In this document: piece after piece, positions 36,907 through 44,543 of the stretch | Position numbering within the stretch: position 1 is the stretch's first letter | Layout of the letters: every line of letters starts with the position of its first letter | Assembly: GCF_003992015.1 (NCBI RefSeq) | Contig: NZ_RQVK01000003.1 | Span: 62,001-126,000 of the forward strand | Direction of reading: 5' to 3' | DNA: 64,000 nt | From: Veillonella sp. VA137 | GTDB taxonomy: Bacteria; Bacillota; Negativicutes; Veillonellales; Veillonellaceae | The notes under the pieces: model-generated | Told to the model about the DNA's origin: nothing | Databases searched by the model: none | The model's input: the letters and a program-made list of their open reading frames with translations, nothing else | Made by a program: the position numbers and the translations under genes

Positions 36907-37779
36907 TTATAAGAAACGGTTCAAGGAAGCAGTGCTTGCCAAGTGACGATCTGTCATACCCATTTCTGCTGGAGTGCAACCCAATGCAAGGCCAATTAAT
37001 TGGCTCATGTGGATGATAGGCATATCACCATTCATTGGAACAGTTGCTTTTGCTTCTTTTTGGAACATATCCAATTGCATTTGGCAAAGTGGGCATGGTG
37101 TTACGACACAATCAGCACCTTCTTTTTGCGCATCAGCATTGATAGAACCAGTCATTTGCATTACAGAATCATGTGCAGGATATACTGCATGGAAACCACA
37201 GCAATCTAACTTACGGGAGAAATCGATTGGAGTAGCACCTAATGCTGTAATCAAATCTGCCAAGCTTGTTGGGATTTGCATATCTTCGAAGCCCATTTCT
37301 TCTTCTGGACGAAGGATATGGCAACCATAATATTCAGCAACACGAAGACCTGTCAATGGACGAACCACTTTCGCTCTCAAATTATCTAAACCATATTCGC
37401 GGATAAGCACCCACAAGAAATGTGTCACTTCGCTAGTACCTTTGTAGTTCATACCAGCTTCGCCAAGAATGTTGTTTACTTTTTGACGAGTCACTTCATG
37501 ATCATCAAGTTCTTTTTTAGCTTCACGAAGCATTAACGTACAAGTATTACAAACTGTAAGGATATCTAAACCTTCTTTTTCAGCTAACGCGATGTTACGA
37601 GCGTTAGTGGAAAGAGCCAATAATGGATCGATATCTTGAACGTGGGATGCGCCGCAGCAAGTCCATCCATCTAATTCTTGGATTTCGATACCTAATTTTT
37701 TCGCTACTGCAACGGTTGCTAAGTAGTCTTCTTTAGATGCGCCTTCTAATACGCAACCTGGGAAAAATCCGTATTTCAT
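36907..37779 (-). CDS. Fumarate reductase subunit E/C, HdrB-like (CCG domain)
   Basis: A 290-residue protein with two CCG cysteine modules (DGWTCCGASHV and LDCCGFHAVYP, with upstream CNTCTLM and CPLCQM). It belongs to the HdrB-like third subunit of type E succinate dehydrogenases and fumarate reductases, which replaces the haem-bearing anchors and passes electrons between the quinone pool and the iron-sulfur subunit. It starts on the last base of the frdB stop. No transmembrane helix is evident, so contact with the membrane must be peripheral. Confidence 0.88.
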   Translation of the reverse strand: MKYGFFPGCVLEGASKEDYLATVAVAKKLGIEIQELDGWTCCGASHVQDIDPLLALSTNARNIALAEKEGLDILTVCNTCTLMLREAKKELDDHEVTRQKVNNILGEAGMNYKGTSEVTHFLWVLIREYGLDNLRAKVVRPLTGLRVAEYYGCHILRPEEEMGFEDMQIPTSLADLITALGATPIDFSRKLDCCGFHAVYPAHDSVMQMTGSINADAQKEGADCVVTPCPLCQMQLDMFQKEAKATVPMNGDMPIIHMSQLIGLALGCTPAEMGMTDRHLASTASLNRFL

Positions 37780-38735
37780 TATTTTCCAGCCTCCTCTACT
37801 GCACGACCGATTGTACGAACACCTTCAATACCATTCACTGGTTTATGAGGAACTACTAATTCGAATGGATTGATTTTGCCATGTTTCCATAAACGAAGAG
37901 CGTATAGACCTTGTTTTGCGGAATCCAATAATCCATCTGTTTTCAAGCTCATTGTTACTTCGTTTAGGCGACCAGTTTTTAACAAGTCTTGTTTAAACGC
38001 GATAGCATGACGAGTACCTTTGTTGGACAAGCCTGCTTGTGTCGCTACACGACGAAGGTCGGAAATATCTTTTTCTGGTTTCAAATGTTTTGGACAACGA
38101 GTGATACAGTTCATGCAATGTACACATTTCCACAAGCCATGATTGAAAGCTGGTGTAGTATGCGCCATTGGGGACACATCACGGGAATCCATTACAAAAC
38201 GATTCGCTTTTGTATATACATATGGATCCAAGAAGTCTTCACGATTAGCAGACAATTTATTACATTCGGAAGCACAGCATCCGCAAAGGATACATTCTGT
38301 GTTCATAACGAATTTTTTAAAGTCTGCAGCAGATTGGCGTGTACCAGTTTTAGTAGTGAATTCTGGTTTTACGAAAATCCAAGGAGCTACTTCTTTCAAG
38401 CGGCTAACTTTTGCTTCCCAGTCAACTACTAAGTCACGGATTACATCAAAGTTACCGATTGGAGCTACTGTGATTTCATCAGAACCGAAACGTTCTGTAA
38501 TTTCATCAATTTTAGCTTCACAACCAAGCATTGCTTGGCCGTTAACTTTCACGGAGCAAGCGCCACATACTGCAGAACGGCAAGCTGCTACGAAAGTTAA
38601 TGTTGGATCTAATGTATCTTTAATTTTTTGTAAGCCCCAAAGGATAGTACGGTCTGCTTCATAATCGAAAGTATAAGACTGTACATACGCGCGGCCTTCG
38701 TTAAAGCGGTGGATATGATAAGTAATTTGTCTCAT
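37779..38735 (-). CDS. frdB: Fumarate reductase iron-sulfur subunit
   Basis: A 318-residue electron-transfer subunit. The N-terminal 2Fe-2S domain has CRSAVCGACSVKVNGQAML-C, and the C-terminal domain has two cluster motifs, CILCGCCASECN and CVHCMNCITRCPKH. It carries electrons from the HdrB-like subunit to the flavin of FrdA. It sits between frdA (gap of one base) and the third subunit (one-base overlap). Confidence 0.93.
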   Translation of the reverse strand: MRQITYHIHRFNEGRAYVQSYTFDYEADRTILWGLQKIKDTLDPTLTFVAACRSAVCGACSVKVNGQAMLGCEAKIDEITERFGSDEITVAPIGNFDVIRDLVVDWEAKVSRLKEVAPWIFVKPEFTTKTGTRQSAADFKKFVMNTECILCGCCASECNKLSANREDFLDPYVYTKANRFVMDSRDVSPMAHTTPAFNHGLWKCVHCMNCITRCPKHLKPEKDISDLRRVATQAGLSNKGTRHAIAFKQDLLKTGRLNEVTMSLKTDGLLDSAKQGLYALRLWKHGKINPFELVVPHKPVNGIEGVRTIGRAVEEAGK

Positions 38736-38736
38736 C

Positions 38737-40455
38737 TTAGTACTTCCTTTCTTGTGGTTCGTATTTAGTGAACACTACATCGCGTTCGGACATTACGTAT
38801 TCGCCATTTTCGCCAAGTTTCCAAATAGCGTGTTTTAAGTATTGGGAATCATCACGTTTAGGGAATTCTTCACGAACGTGAGCGCCACGAGATTCTTTAC
38901 GATGTAAAGCGCCCAAAGCGATAGCTTTCGCAACTGTCAACATAGATTTGATTTCTACGTAGTTTACGAACGCCATATTGTAAGTACGGTTAGAGTCACC
39001 TACATAGCAAGTTTCATATTCTTCTGTCAAACGATCGATCACTTCAAGAGCTTCTGTGATACCTGCTTCGTTACGGAAGATACCTACTTTATTCCACATA
39101 GCCACAGCTAATTCATCACGAATTTCAGCTACTGGACGACCAGAAGTACGGGATGTAACTTCAACGAATTTAGCTTCCCATTCTTCAGCTTTTGCTTGTA
39201 ATTCAGCATCGCAATCTGCAAATCCACTAGCTTGCGCATAATCAGCAGCACCTGCACCAGATACTTTACCGAATACAACACCGTCAGCTAAAGAGTTGCC
39301 ACCTAAACGGTTAGCACCATGGATAGAGATACAAGATGCTTCACCAGATGCAAAGATACCAGGAATCTCTGTAGCACAAGTTTTGTAGTCTACTACGTCG
39401 ATACCGCCCATGATGTAATGGCAAGTAGGACGAATTGGCACTGGATCAGTTAAAGGATCGCAATGTTCAAAGCAAAGAGCCAAGTCACGGATACCATGAA
39501 GTTTTTCGATAATAACTTCAGGTCCTAAGTGACGAAGGTCAGCTACTACGTATGCATCAAGGCCAGAACCATTGAAACCACGACCAGCTGCGATTTCATC
39601 TTCGATTGCTTTTGCTACAACGTCACGAGACGCTAATTCCATTTTGTTAGGAGCGTATTTTTTCATGAAACGTTCGCCCTCAACGTTTAACAAGTATCCG
39701 CCTTCACCACGAACAGCTTCGGACATCAAGATACCAGTTTTACCAAGTCCAGTTGGATGGAATTGGATCATTTCCATATCTTTCAAGCCTACACCAGCAC
39801 GGAAAGCTACTGCCATACCGTCACCAGTGGAAAGGAATGGGTTAGTTGTACGAGTCCAGAATACACGGCCAGCACCACCAGTAGATAATACGATGGATTT
39901 AGCTTTGATAATTTCTACTTTACCTTTTTTCATATTCCAGATAATAGCACCACCAGCTTTACCATCTTTTACAACGATATCTAATAGGTACCATTCTTGT
40001 AAGAAATGTACGCCTTCTTTAAGACATTGTTCATATGTTGTATGAAGAATTACGTGACCAGTTTTATCCGCACTGTAGCATGTACGTGGATAAGATTGTC
40101 CACCAAAGTTACGTTGTGCGATTTTGCCTTCGTCTGTACGAGAGAAAGGAGTTCCCATGAAATCCATTTCTAATACCCCTTCTGGGCAACGTTGACAGAA
40201 GAATTCGATAGCATCTTGGTCGCCAAGATAGTCAGAACCTTTTACTGTATCGAATGTATGAACTTCTGTGGAGTCTTCTTTTGCTACGTTATTCAACGCC
40301 GCATTAACACCACCTTGTGCCATTGCTGTGGCAGAACGTGTTGGGAAAATTTTTGTGATCAATGCTACACGCAAACCATCGCGTCGTGCAGCTTCTAAAG
40401 CAGCTCGTTGGCCTGCTCCACCACTACCTACTACGAGAACATCATATTGTTCCAT
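38737..40455 (-). CDS. frdA: Fumarate reductase flavoprotein subunit without the FAD-linking histidine
   Basis: A 572-residue catalytic subunit that reduces fumarate to succinate. The FAD-binding VVGSGGAGQRAALEA, the substrate motif FHPTGLGKTG, the HYIMGGI segment and the active-site Arg in ANRLGGNSLADG are intact. In the segment where FrdA/SdhA proteins read RSHT and attach FAD covalently to the His, this protein reads TRSATAMAQGG, with Ala in place of His. Non-covalent flavin is known to keep fumarate reduction while losing succinate oxidation. There is no Tat signal, so it works in the cytoplasm. First gene of frdA-frdB-third subunit; GAGGAGG precedes the start. Confidence 0.93.
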   Translation of the reverse strand: MEQYDVLVVGSGGAGQRAALEAARRDGLRVALITKIFPTRSATAMAQGGVNAALNNVAKEDSTEVHTFDTVKGSDYLGDQDAIEFFCQRCPEGVLEMDFMGTPFSRTDEGKIAQRNFGGQSYPRTCYSADKTGHVILHTTYEQCLKEGVHFLQEWYLLDIVVKDGKAGGAIIWNMKKGKVEIIKAKSIVLSTGGAGRVFWTRTTNPFLSTGDGMAVAFRAGVGLKDMEMIQFHPTGLGKTGILMSEAVRGEGGYLLNVEGERFMKKYAPNKMELASRDVVAKAIEDEIAAGRGFNGSGLDAYVVADLRHLGPEVIIEKLHGIRDLALCFEHCDPLTDPVPIRPTCHYIMGGIDVVDYKTCATEIPGIFASGEASCISIHGANRLGGNSLADGVVFGKVSGAGAADYAQASGFADCDAELQAKAEEWEAKFVEVTSRTSGRPVAEIRDELAVAMWNKVGIFRNEAGITEALEVIDRLTEEYETCYVGDSNRTYNMAFVNYVEIKSMLTVAKAIALGALHRKESRGAHVREEFPKRDDSQYLKHAIWKLGENGEYVMSERDVVFTKYEPQERKY

Positions 40456-40574
40456 ACGTACCTCCTCAAAAACACTTGTCTTATTTTGAACTATACCTCT
40501 TACATACTGTTCTTAAAATAAGGAACTATGTTTAACTGCATACATGACTGATATATGCATCAATCTATAGCCTT

Positions 40575-40613
40575 ATTATATACGCTATTTCAAAGTGTTA
40601 CAATTGTCACACT
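40575..40613 (-). promoter_or_regulatory. frd promoter with CRP/FNR-like palindrome
   Basis: TTGTAA (40598-40603) and TATAAT (40575-40580) are 17 bases apart. AGTGTTACAATTGTCACACT (40594-40613) is palindromic except for one base pair and covers the -35. Its core TGTGA-N6-TAACA is one base from a CRP-type site. Confidence 0.6.
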
Positions 40614-41130
40614 ACCTCCTTAAAAACCCCTCTTTTACAAGGGATTAAGCGGTTTTGATAACGTTTTTCATAGGTTCTATATAGATATATAACAATAATA
40701 ATATTTCAAGCTAACTCCCACTCAATTTATACTTATACAGTGTACTTTTATCTTTTCCCTCAACTATCTTGTTATTACACAATTTTTTAGGTTATATAAA
40801 TTTTTGTCATTATTAAATATTATTTCACAAGTATATTAATTAAATACTTTTAAATTATTTACTTTTCTCTATATGATATTTTTTCTCATCAATTATTTTC
40901 ACATCCTATTATACTTATTTAGCATTAATAGTATGACTTTATTTTATAATACAACATATTGATTTTTATCACATCTTGACTACAAGTCATATCTATTTTT
41001 TTCCATTTTCTTTTTCTGAAAGTACCCATTACAAATTATCTTATACAAAAGCGGCAAAATTTTTCATCCTCTTTATTTTGTAAAGTATCTTTTCCTCATT
41101 ATGGTATGCATTTTTGACATGCTGAGGGCG

Positions 41131-41389
41131 TTGTGAAAAAATGACTGATATAGTATAATTTTAGAAGATGTTGTGCCAAAGCACTTTATCTCTATACAAC
41201 ATATTGATATTGAGTCCGTGTGAAAACATATCTATGCACTCTCATTTGCGATTTGTAAATGGGAGTCCTTTTATGGTCAAGGCCTAATACATATGTTAAA
41301 CGGATATGCTTTCACATATATTCAATATATGTGGATAATCTTAACAATGGATACAAGTATCCTACACTTTTAGAAAAGGGAGAACTTTC
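41131..41389 (+). promoter_or_regulatory. nrdA promoter and long structured leader
   Basis: TTGTGA (41131-41136) and TATAAT (41154-41159) are spaced by 17 bases. The leader of about 220 bases contains a hairpin CTCTCATTT/AAATGGGAG followed by TCCTTTTAT (41238-41272), which resembles a terminator, and a palindrome CACATATAT/ATATATGTG near the gene. Control by attenuation or by NrdR is possible but not shown. Confidence 0.5.
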
Positions 41390-43672
41390 ATGAGCATTAT
41401 GATCAAGAAACGTGATGGCCATTATGAGCCATTGTCGGTAGAAAAAACGAAGAAAATGGTTGCCTTTGCTTGTTTAGGCTTAGACTCTTGTGACCCTATC
41501 GAGCTTGAAATGGACTGTAAATTGCAGTTCGTGGACGGCATGACTACGAAACAAATTCAACAAACTCTTGTTCAAACTGCCATCGAGAAAGTCATCCAAA
41601 AGGTAGACGATGGTTTTGGCAACATGGTAAACCGCATGAACCAAGATTGGCAATTCGTGGCTGCTCGTCTATACTTATTCGATTTATACAAAGAAGCTGC
41701 TATTAACCGCAAGTATAAAGCTTTTGGGTATGGCAACTTCACTAATTTAGTAAAAACCTTAGTTGCTGCTGGTCGCTATGCAGACTTTTTCTTAACACAA
41801 TATACAGAAGCTGAATTAGAAGAACTTGGCGACTATATCAAGCCGAAACGAGACTACTTGTTTAACTATGAAGGTATTAAACTATTAGCAGACCGTTATT
41901 TAGTAAAAGGCTTCAACAAAGAAATTTACGAACTTCCACAAGAGCGTTTCATGGCTATCGCTATGCATTTAGCTGTCATCGAAGGGGACAAAAAAGTTTA
42001 CTACGCTAAAAAGTTCTATGATTTGATGAGCGAGTTAAAGATGACTACTGCTACTCCAACATTGGCGAATGCTGGTACACCATTCCATCAACTAAGCTCT
42101 TGCTTTATTTCTGGTGTAGAAGATAATCTATGGTCCATTTACGATGTGAACGCAAAGTTCTCTCGTGTATCTAAGCATGGTGGCGCTCTTGGTATTTATC
42201 TTGGTAAAGTACGTGCCTTGAACTCCGACATCCGTGGCTATAAAAATTCTTCTGGCGGTGTCATCCCTTGGATTCGTTTATACAACGATACTGCCGTTGC
42301 CGTAGACCAGTTAGGAAAGCGTAAAGGTGGTGCTACGGTAACACTTGACGTGTGGCACAAAGATTTCTACGAATTTGTTGAACTTCGTACGAATAATGGT
42401 GATGACCGTCGTAAAGCGCACGACATCTTCCCTGCTCTATCTGTACCAGATATTTTCATGGAACGTGTTATCAACCGTGAGCACTTCACTTTATTCGACC
42501 CACATGAAGTATCTCGTGTGATGGGCTTTCAATTAGAAGACTATTACGATGACGATACGAATAAAGCTTTCACAGAAAAATATTTAGCTTGTGAAGCTAG
42601 TCCAGATCTACACGGCATCGAAGTCAGCGCTTTGGACATGATGAAAAAAATCATGCGTTCCGCTGTAGAAACAGGCACACCGTTCATCTTCTTCCGAGAT
42701 ACGACGAACCGTGCGAACCCTAATAAGCATGCAGGTATGATTTATGCGTCCAACCTGTGTCATGAAATTGCACAAAACGTTGGTTTCACTGATTTAGATG
42801 AAGAAATTATCCAAGACGATGGTTCCATCGTGACTCGTACGAAAGCGGGAGACATGGTAACGTGTAATTTGAACTCCATTAACTTGGGTAAAACATCTGA
42901 CGAAGAATTAGAGGAAAACATCGCTTTACAAGTGCGCATGTTGGATAATGTCATCACGATCAACCAATTCCCTGTGCCTGAAACTCGTGTAACTAGCGAA
43001 AAATATCGCGCTATCGGCCTTGGTACGAGCGGTTACCACCACTATTTGGTGAAACATAAAGTACAATGGGAAAGCGATGAGCATTTGGCTGTAGCTGATA
43101 CATTGTTTGAAAATATTGCCTACGCTGCCATCAAGGCATCCATGGAATTAGCGAAAGAAAAAGGTGCTTACCCTGCTTTCAAAGGTTCTCAATGGGAAAC
43201 GGGGGAATATTTTGAACGCCGTGGTTACACCTCTGAAAGGTGGCAACAACTGCGAGCAGATGTGGCAAAATACGGTATCCGTAACGGTTACTTAATGGCT
43301 ATCGCTCCAACAGGTAGTACATCCAACATCGCTAACACCACAGCTGGTATCGATCCTATCTTCAAAAAATTCTTCATTGAAGAAAAAAAAGGTAGTTTCA
43401 CTCCAAAAACAGCACCTGATTTGAGCAATGAAACCATGTGGTTCTACAAAGAAGCCCACACGATTGATCAACAATGGTCTATCAAGGCTTGCGGTATCCG
43501 CCAACGCCATATCGACCAAGCACAATCTTTCAATTTGTACATTACGCCACAAATGAAAGCGAAAGAAATTCTTGATTTATATGTGGAAGCGTATAAACAA
43601 GGCATTAAAACAATTTACTATATCCGTAACCAATCCTTAGAAATGGATGAATGCACTAGCTGTTCCTCCTAA
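41390..43672 (+). CDS. nrdA: Ribonucleoside-diphosphate reductase large subunit, class Ia
   Basis: Reduces ribonucleotides to deoxyribonucleotides. The 760 residues start with an ATP-cone (about 5-95, the allosteric activity switch). Catalytic landmarks are the redox Cys in HQLSSCF, NLCHEIAQN (radical Cys and Glu), VTCNLNSIN (second redox Cys), and the C-terminal CTSC pair that transfers electrons. A class I enzyme needs oxygen to form its radical, notable in an otherwise anaerobic gene set. Its partner nrdB lies 2.7 kb away instead of adjacent. GGGAG precedes the ATG. Confidence 0.95.
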   Translation: MSIMIKKRDGHYEPLSVEKTKKMVAFACLGLDSCDPIELEMDCKLQFVDGMTTKQIQQTLVQTAIEKVIQKVDDGFGNMVNRMNQDWQFVAARLYLFDLYKEAAINRKYKAFGYGNFTNLVKTLVAAGRYADFFLTQYTEAELEELGDYIKPKRDYLFNYEGIKLLADRYLVKGFNKEIYELPQERFMAIAMHLAVIEGDKKVYYAKKFYDLMSELKMTTATPTLANAGTPFHQLSSCFISGVEDNLWSIYDVNAKFSRVSKHGGALGIYLGKVRALNSDIRGYKNSSGGVIPWIRLYNDTAVAVDQLGKRKGGATVTLDVWHKDFYEFVELRTNNGDDRRKAHDIFPALSVPDIFMERVINREHFTLFDPHEVSRVMGFQLEDYYDDDTNKAFTEKYLACEASPDLHGIEVSALDMMKKIMRSAVETGTPFIFFRDTTNRANPNKHAGMIYASNLCHEIAQNVGFTDLDEEIIQDDGSIVTRTKAGDMVTCNLNSINLGKTSDEELEENIALQVRMLDNVITINQFPVPETRVTSEKYRAIGLGTSGYHHYLVKHKVQWESDEHLAVADTLFENIAYAAIKASMELAKEKGAYPAFKGSQWETGEYFERRGYTSERWQQLRADVAKYGIRNGYLMAIAPTGSTSNIANTTAGIDPIFKKFFIEEKKGSFTPKTAPDLSNETMWFYKEAHTIDQQWSIKACGIRQRHIDQAQSFNLYITPQMKAKEILDLYVEAYKQGIKTIYYIRNQSLEMDECTSCSS

Positions 43673-43700
43673 TCCTTGGTGGATCTAATCCTGATGAATA

Positions 43701-43772
43701 GAAGAGCACGGCATACCCTCTCACAAATGGCATTTCATGATGTTTGTTCGGGGCACGCCGTGCTCTTTTTGT
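43701..43772 (+). terminator. Long-hairpin terminator after nrdA
   Basis: GAAGAGCACGGCATACC pairs with GGCACGCCGTGCTCTTTTT around a loop containing TGTTTGTTCGGGG. It is nearly the same as the reverse complement of 14214-14283. Confidence 0.8.
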
Positions 43773-43855
43773 ATGTCTGTAGTATTGATCTTGTTAGTTT
43801 CTTTGATAATTCTATTATTAACTATTTCTAAACGTGTCGGATTGCACACGGTTAA

Positions 43856-43963
43856 AGTTTCTATCATTAAACTATTCTCAGCAAGTTTTCAGCCTCAAGA
43901 ACGCAACTAGATTTGATACAGTGGGTAAATAAACTTAAAATCGATGAAAAATTAGTCATCATT
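43856..43963 (+). pseudogene. Decayed fragment of a DUF4143-type ATPase gene
   Basis: The stretch encodes QQVFSLKNATRFDTVGK followed by frameshifted KLKIDEKL. It matches the intact neighbour's QQAFILKKVSRFDTVGK and LKIDEKYY (DNA 45318-45395). Stops and gaps break it. It is the leftover of a second copy of the ATPase now found at 44544. Confidence 0.7.
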
Positions 43964-43974
43964 TATAGGTATGT

Positions 43975-44003
43975 TTGTATTCTCTAAATAACTATGGTAT
44001 ACT
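43975..44003 (+). promoter_or_regulatory. Promoter of the antisense RNA of the second toxin locus
   Basis: TTGTAT (43975-43980) and TATACT (43998-44003) are separated by exactly 17 bases. Start is expected near 44010. Confidence 0.75.
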
Positions 44004-44009
44004 TGACTT

Positions 44010-44129
44010 AGAAACAAGAAGAGTCTTCAACGTGTCGTGGCGTTAGGCTCATCTCAAAGAAAAGCTGAAATGAAATGGCCTAACGTGTTGAGGTGGTGAG
44101 ATACCTCTTTACGTTAGGCTTTTCATTGT
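44010..44129 (+). ncRNA. Antitoxin RNA of the second type I locus
   Basis: About 120 bases from the promoter at 43975 to a terminator hairpin (GCCTAACGT/ACGTTAGGC then TTTTC, 44079-44124). It ends where the toxin stop codon begins on the other strand, so it is fully complementary to the toxin mRNA's 3' untranslated part. An alternative hairpin (CGTTAGGC/GCCTAACG, 44041-44085) competes with the terminator stem. There is no ribosome site or open frame. Confidence 0.65.
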
Positions 44130-44207
44130 CTATTTTACAAGATCAATGATTTGAATTGCTAAACTAATAATAGAAATGACTAAAGTAATCTTTTCATATT
44201 TTGTCAT
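44130..44207 (-). CDS. Holin-like type I toxin, 25 residues
   Basis: A tiny hydrophobic peptide, MTKYEKITLVISIISLAIQ followed by IIDLVK. It has one membrane span and a short polar N-terminus, as in putative holin-like toxins (TxpA/BsrE group). A very strong ribosome site, GGGAGGAGGTGG, lies just before the ATG, and a TATAAT -10 at 44276-44281 gives a leader of about 60 bases. The mRNA's 3' part contains ACCACCTC, perfectly complementary to GAGGTGGT in the ribosome site, so the full-length message could hide its own start. The overlapping antisense RNA is the probable antitoxin. Confidence 0.65.
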   Translation of the reverse strand: MTKYEKITLVISIISLAIQIIDLVK

Positions 44208-44275
44208 AGCAACCACCTCCTCCCATGGTAGGAAGAGATGAGCCCAACTCACGTTGATGACTCTTCTATGATTTT

Positions 44276-44299
44276 ATTATAGCACAAATATTTACGATA
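44276..44299 (-). promoter_or_regulatory. Promoter of the holin-like toxin gene
   Basis: TATAAT (44276-44281) on the minus strand has a TTAACG-like -35 eighteen bases upstream. Start is expected near 44269. Confidence 0.6.
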
Positions 44300-44343
44300 C
44301 GTTAATATTTTATGGTTACTGTATACAGCGCGGTTAATACTTA

Positions 44344-44521
44344 TTTCGTTTATAATCGAAACTATACTAGTATACCTTAATACTTTCGAGTATAGTCGAA
44401 ATGATATACATAAACTCTAATAATTTCGAGTGTAGTCGAAATCACTTGCAAAACATACATATATTTCGACTATAATCGAAATTAGCATTGGAATCTTTCA
44501 TTGTTTCGAGTATAATAAAAT
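44344..44521. repeat. Five palindromes at an exact 40-bp period
   Basis: Eighteen-base palindromes of the form TTTCGAnTATAnTCGAAA start at 44344, 44384, 44424, 44464 and 44504. The 22-base spacers have unrelated sequences. The last copy is degenerate on its right side (TTTCGAGTATAATAAAAT) and supplies the -10 of the ATPase promoter. This looks like a multi-site operator. Confidence 0.85.
44488..44516 (+). promoter_or_regulatory. Promoter of the DUF4143-type ATPase gene
   Basis: TTGGAA (44488-44493) and TATAAT (44511-44516) are 17 bases apart. The -10 lies inside the fifth palindrome of the upstream array, so a protein bound there would block RNA polymerase. Confidence 0.7.
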
Positions 44522-44543
44522 CAATGAAAGCGAGGTGTTAGCT

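Larger units (their letters stand above)
40456..41389. other. Divergent frdA/nrdA intergenic region, 934 bp
   Basis: No gene was seen. It has the frd promoter with a palindromic operator at 40575-40613, then a very AT-rich stretch of about 500 bases (40640-41130), and the nrdA promoter with a long leader (41131-41389). Confidence 0.6.

Noticed and set aside
41160-41389. Cobalamin riboswitch in the nrdA leader
   Set aside because: The conserved B12 box (GCCACTG) and the associated core were not found.
44344-44521. Evenly spaced palindromic repeats with unique spacers, resembling a small CRISPR array
   Set aside because: Repeats are 18 bases and spacers 22, both too short; repeats vary between copies; no cas gene is present; the last repeat forms part of a promoter.
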